The position numbers and the translations under genes are program-made. A stretch of 64,000 nucleotides of DNA from Nemopilema nomurai (taxonomy: Eukaryota; Cnidaria; Scyphozoa; Rhizostomeae; Rhizostomatidae): positions 1,100,873 through 1,164,872 of the forward strand of contig ML133460.1 in assembly GCA_003864495.1 (NCBI GenBank). The letters run 5' to 3'. Below are positions 59,201-64,000 of the stretch, one piece after another. The notes under the pieces are model-generated. The model was given only the letters and a program-made list of their open reading frames with translations, was not told the DNA's origin and did no database searches. Numbering within the stretch: position 1 is the first letter of the stretch; each line of letters starts with the position of its first letter.

Positions 59201-62200
59201 CGTGAAAGACGAGACCACCTCCCTACTAGTGCGGACACGGGAAAGCCAGATTACGGATTGCCAAGAGATGCTAGGGGCTTTTTTGATCAGAAACACGGAG
59301 ACCAGAAGGACAGGGGTGACTCTAACCGCAGAGGAGACGAGCCAAGGGACAAGGATAAACGAGATGGCCAAGTGGATGGGAGAGACAGAGACAAAGAGGC
59401 TGGTGCGGAGAAAAGGGACAAGGATGACTGGCCGCGCCAAAGAGATGGGTCAACCAGAGAACGGGCAAAAGGACATGATAAGCGGTCTCAAGGCAGTGGG
59501 TCGGAAGTCAAGTCAGTTGGTGAATCTTCTGAGTCCAAAGGGTTTACAAAAGACGGCAGTGAAAGAGCGCAGGTAAGGCTATGTCTGTTTGGGCAGGAGA
59601 ATTATTAGTCAAGAACATGTTTATGCTTTTGGTTCCACTCTCAATGTCTAAGAAGACCGATCTAACTATGATAGAAAAATCATTTGAGGTGTTTTTCTAC
59701 TGTAATAATAGTATTGATGAAATATGTCACATAGTGTTTACCGATGCTAAATCTTTATATTTTACGCTACATATACTAGTGGAATGATTTATCATTGCCA
59801 GATAATATTTCCGTCAATGGGATTTGAATGTATTCAGATTATTTTAATTTCTGCCATATATTCCGTGTGAAATGCCTGAGGATATTAATCCTATATTTAA
59901 GTTTTAGTATGAGTGATCATTTCCCATTGATTTTATTTTCCTTTGAGCAAACGTCATAAAGTACGTACAACTCACACATGGTTCCATTTTTTCACCAGGA
60001 TTCACCACAAGCTGGCTTGGACAGTTTGTTTGAGCCATTGAGCCCAGAAGATTCAGACTTCAACGACATACCGAATGACGGTGCAAATGACGAGGTAGCT
60101 ATTTCTGCCAAAAAAAAGTTTGAAAGTTTGGAACATCAGTTATGACAGTTTGATTGCTGTGAGACTGGAACGATGCTGAGACGAAATAGACTGACAAGAA
60201 TCACATCATTTTTTGTTGTTGATCGGACAGAATATAACAGAATATATGCTTAACGTTACATGCAGCTTTGAGATTTGATAGCATTGCTAATGTTTTCTGT
60301 TTCTCTTTAATAATCTTTAATTCTCCATACTGTTTCTTTATGTGCGAGACACTGTGAGTATTTTATGTTTCATCTTTTTTTGCAGATTGGCTACGAAGAT
60401 ATTGTGAGCGATGAGGTTGGACTGCTGCTTTGTGTGCCTGTACCTTCAAAGCATTATGATTGCATTCAAAGATTTATATATTCGATGGATTTGTTTCTAA
60501 ATCTCAGTGATTTTGCATTATAGGGTGCTAACTACAGTCACTTTCGCCTTGCAAGACTGAGTATTTCCCCTTTGGAGTTATTTTTCAGCCAAGGCACCAT
60601 CCAAGGTCTTTTCTATGTTGAGGAAAACTTTGGAGCCTCTTAACAAATAAATCGTCTTACAGATCAACTTCCATTTTTTTCTTGAGTGATGATATTCGTT
60701 GCTCCAACGCTAGGACAATTTCGACGACTTTGACTTTGAAGATCCCACTGACCTGTCAAATTTCCAAGAACTTGAGTTTAACGGAACTGAAGACACGTGG
60801 ATGTCTGTCTCAGTAAGCTTCAACCCGTATCAGTGCGATCTGTCCAATCTGGAGGTAAGTTATTTGCAACATCGTTTCTGAATGCACAGCAACTGTAATT
60901 CTGCTCAATTTGTCGTAACTAACAATTCCATATACCTTGGAAGGACAGTATGTCTTGTTTCGACTATTATCTTGTCCAATGAAAAAGACGAGGGCAATGG
61001 TGAATGCCTAAGACAATACTCAGGCTGATGAAATAGTGGTAAATTAGAATGGAGTTTCGGTTTTTCCAAAGGGAAGGTTTTTGTCTCGCTCGGTTTTGTC
61101 AGCTGTGAGTCCATACTCAATAGTGGATATTTCAATACTCCGAGAGTGGTTTAATGTTTCTTTATTGCTTTATTCGAAACTTAAATATACCAATTATACA
61201 TTTTGTCAATTGTATAGTTTTGTGGTTTTGCTAGCTAGAATTCATTTATGTTATTTCTGTTTTTCAGTCATATGAAGTTCCTGGCCTCTCAGAGTTCGAT
61301 GTGGCTTACAAAGCTGTTGAAAAGGAACTAAATGGTATGGATATGTCATTTAATTATTGAATTTCTCACCAAGTCCTAAGAGATATTAACCTTTGCTTTG
61401 GTGTTTGTAGATTATCAACTATTAAAGCATTTTGTAGATTTTATGATGCATTTCACCATTTTCAGGTGAAGCTGGGAAAGTTGATATCGTTGGTGAATCC
61501 GAGGTGAATTTCCCATGTTTTGAGTCAATTGGGATTTTTAAAAATATTCTTTTACTTTTGTCGATTTCGATATGTTACACATCAATGCCAGTGGTTTTTT
61601 ACATTGGGAGGCGTTTTTGCATGCGTGTATTATAGAATTCGATGCTGACGCGTTTCTGACGTCTCGTAGCGTGGATCTGACATGTAAGAACGTGTAAAAC
61701 TGACGTTTAAAATTCGATGTTTCTTTGCATAGGGCAAGCAGCTACTGATGCTAGTAGATGACTTGAAGGGTTCACCCGTGAACGCCAAGTAAGCATGTAT
61801 TTTGAATTATTTCCATCTGAGTTAGGTGCTTACTGGGAGACAGCAGTTTCTGTTTTGTTTATGTTTCATTTATTTGATGAGGCTGCCTTACATGAATTTA
61901 GTTAATTTATAGAGAAATTAATGAATGTGGTGCCTCTGCTTTGCATTCTATAATACCCTTGTTCCGTTCCGCTAGAAACGTTTTTAGGAACTTGGTAACA
62001 TTGCAGCTCGCGTGAATAGGATGCCGGGCTTTTGCCGAAGCTGTAACTTCACTTTGTATCCTATTCTGACTCGCTACTTCCTTTACCCCTTCTCTTTCAA
62101 AATGAATGTTTAAACAATAGTTTCAAAGGACAATAGTTTCAAAGGCGCAATTTATAACCATTATAATTGGCTTAAGTGGTAAAGTTAGTGTATTTGGAAG

Positions 62201-63748
62201 ATTGCGATTTACTTATCAACAGTGGTTGCGATCAATCAAAGGTCACGTGGAAAGTGAGCTCAAATCCTGAAAGGTGCAGTGACTTTCATTTCACTAACAT
62301 CTATCCCATTTTTAGGTGGGTTTCTGCTATAGAAGATATTCCAGGACTATTGCCACAAGGACTTGTAAGTCTTTTTGACAATCTATTAAAATTTTGTTTT
62401 ATTGCTTCAAAGTATATGTTTATGGGCATCAACAAAGCACTAGACAGTCTAATTCTTGTTCATCATTTTCTTGCTGTAGCTACTTTTTCTATGTCCTTGT
62501 TCCCTAATTTTCGTTCGGCTTCGTTTGGACCTCTTCCGTCTTGTCAAGATATGATACGTATGTTGAATGATGTCATGAAGATGGGAAATACTTGTTGAAG
62601 AAGAAGTGTTAATAGCAATATTGAAAACCATGAACATCAGACTGGAGCGCTCTTCTTATTGGGTTTTTAGCATCGTGGTCTGTGCGATTTTGTTTCTCCT
62701 TATCATCATCCTCAATGTGTCAAACCTTCCCACCTTAAGAGCCAAGTCTCTCTAATCCTCAGATTTGTACATTACCTTCACCTCTCGACATATAAACATT
62801 TCTAACCGTTTTTGCTGAACTGTAATTTGATTCTTTGTAGGCCTTTTTGATGCTGAAAAGAAGCCATACCGGTAAGGAAAAGAACGTATTAAACATCCCT
62901 CCTTCGCAGGAGTCTTACTTTTAAATACTAAGCTTGCATGATAGATATAATGTTACGTCTCAGTAGAATGAATTCTCAAACTTTAGAAAACCGCATGCGT
63001 CTGGACAGCTGTTAAAAGCAAAGGTCAAACCAAGAAATGCTGCCGGCAAAGTTTAACATAAAGCAATTTTTGATAAGGCTATGCCAGTAGTGCGCAGGCA
63101 CATTTCTATCCTAGGCTTTAAAATTCCGATAACATGACATGAAGGTAATGTTTTGATGATGATAACACGCCTTATGATGACTTAGTGCCATTTCCAGAGG
63201 CCCTCGACGTGCTTGTCAGATGGTCTAGCCTGGCTCTGGATGTAAACGAGGCGATGAAGCTGCCTGTCGGAGTGAACATCAGGCAGTTGAAAGCGGGCAT
63301 CAAGCTGGCAAGCAGCCTTTGCCGGTGCAACGAAGAAATTTCTACCAGGATGATGGTGAGAGTTTTGCGTTTGTACCTATCAGAACGGCTCGGCGCTAAT
63401 TACCAAAGGCTCGTAAAATCTGATTCCATCATATTAAAAATCTCTTTATTCTTTGACAATTTCTTGGGTATTTTTCGTCGAGATCAACTTGATTTTGAGT
63501 CTTGTGGTCATAAACTCACTCCGTATGTTTTGATTTACCCCTTCACTTTTCTGTAACTCTGAATGCCTTAAGAAGGTTTTTCCTAAAAGCGATTGACTGA
63601 TGTTGCATTTGCTTGTTTTGATTTCTTACGATTTCTTGATTTCTCACGTGATTCTCTATCTTAAAGGAGGCTGGAATTCAACGAAAGCTTGTTGCCTTGC
63701 TTAAACAGGAGAACACGGCATCCTCAATCAAGCTTCTTGTTATCCAAG
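56216..63748 (+). CDS. VIRMA: VIRMA / virilizer (KIAA1429), m6A writer scaffold, 5' part (15 exons seen)
   Basis: Scaffold of the METTL3-METTL14-WTAP-associated m6A writer complex in the nucleus. Exons: 56216-56305, 57400-57506, 57765-57851, 58400-58448, 58991-59572, 59999-60094, 60386-60415, 60714-60854, 61268-61334, 61466-61503, 61733-61788, 62316-62364, 62841-62871, 63198-63355, 63667-63748; 1663 nt so far, phases all consistent, ending in phase 1. Matches to human VIRMA: LLFIDTFQHAG, EVRVIPHGCRIHAE, FKLETFVKNLNKPNATVFER, VVLLRGWYSSLTICLYG, then PPPPPPQ, ISDE-type acidic exons, KWVSAIEDIPGLLPQGL and NIRQLKAGIKLASSL. Exon 5 encodes a long Arg/Asp/Lys-rich disordered segment. Human VIRMA is about 1800 aa, so roughly two thirds lies beyond the window edge. 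Exons 13 and 15 are placed by phase and weak similarity. Confidence 0.95.
57890..58084. mobile_element. Short MITE, family copy 2, in VIRMA intron 3
   Basis: The left end GGTTTTGAGTCATAGTAAATG and the right end, whose complement is AGCATTGAGTCATGGTAAATG-like, repeat the termini of the element at 27238-27449. TTTAA flanks both sides (57885-57889, 58085-58089). The interior shares the GTTTTCATGTG, CAACTGC-AGGTTA and ATAATGACTCAGCAATTTTT segments in the same order. It is 195 bp and non-coding. Confidence 0.82.
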
Positions 63749-64000
63749 GTTTTTTCATTTTGTCTAATTGTTTGTTTCTCCTTGGATTTTGAATGGCTGA
63801 ATGGGATTCTCGTTGTCTCTTCAGCGAATTTGCTTTTTGCTCCAGCACACGAAGCCTTTTGTGCCCTAAACAACATTTCCCTTTCAATGCACAAGTTGGA
63901 AGCGACAATTTTACTTCATATTCTCTCGTTGATTATTGTCAATAAATCGTATCCTAGAGTTTTATTTGCTTTATCAAACCAGTTTTCGCTTACCTTTATG

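Noticed and set aside
58991..59608. Separate 205-residue gene starting at 58991
   Set aside because: The supposed start is TTG, not ATG, preceded by a CTAG acceptor. It is VIRMA exon 5, in phase with exon 4.

Overview
The window is animal nuclear DNA. It is AT-rich, its genes are split by GT-AG introns, and it holds class II, non-LTR and tRNA elements. All recognisable proteins are metazoan: ZNRF, DDX28, a rhodopsin-like receptor, PDCD5, cytosolic/mitochondrial LysRS, histone H2B, ENTR1, PRPF3, GINS2 and VIRMA. The gene density, intron sizes, transposon ends and protein divergence fit an early-branching invertebrate, most likely a cnidarian. That assignment is an inference. No bacterial, viral or CRISPR content was seen.

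Layout. 0.2-5.3 kb (minus): a five-exon ZNRF-type E3 ligase with a tRNA-Thr(AGU) gene on the opposite strand inside its last intron. 6.0-6.6 kb: a hAT-like MITE. 7.6-13.0 kb (minus): five-exon mitochondrial DEAD-box helicase DDX28. 14.4-15.7 kb (minus): a seven-transmembrane receptor gene broken by two one-base frame changes. 17.5-21.0 kb (plus): six-exon PDCD5. 22.8-32.5 kb (plus): 17-exon lysyl-tRNA synthetase whose first exon has two in-frame starts, the upstream one adding a mitochondrial-type leader. 33.3-33.7 kb (minus): a solitary intronless H2B. 34-38 kb: no gene, with a second hAT MITE, a 151-bp tandem duplication and palindromic repeats. 38.3-41.7 kb (minus): an apparently full-length RTE-like LINE bounded by an 11-bp target duplication. 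41.8-44.9 kb (minus): eight-exon ENTR1/SDCCAG3, divergently paired with PRPF3 (45.1-51.8 kb, plus, 11 exons). 53.8-55.5 kb (minus): five-exon GINS2, divergently paired with VIRMA (56.2 kb to the window end, plus, 15 exons seen, 3' end missing).

The genes are mostly unrelated housekeeping functions: ubiquitination, mitoribosome assembly, translation, chromatin, endosome traffic, the U4/U6 snRNP, the CMG replicative helicase and the m6A writer. They do not form a pathway. The notable structure is two head-to-head pairs that probably share promoters. Exon junctions were set by GT/AG sites, reading-phase bookkeeping and recalled family sequence. All multi-exon genes close in frame except PRPF3, which is one base short in exon 10. 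That exception, with single-base breaks in the receptor and the LINE, suggests some residual sequence error as well as true decay.

I did not find a clearly novel multi-gene system. The best leads are the dual-start LysRS, the divergent receptor, the divergent promoters, the paired MITE family in two introns and the ENTR1 3' end next to the LINE.
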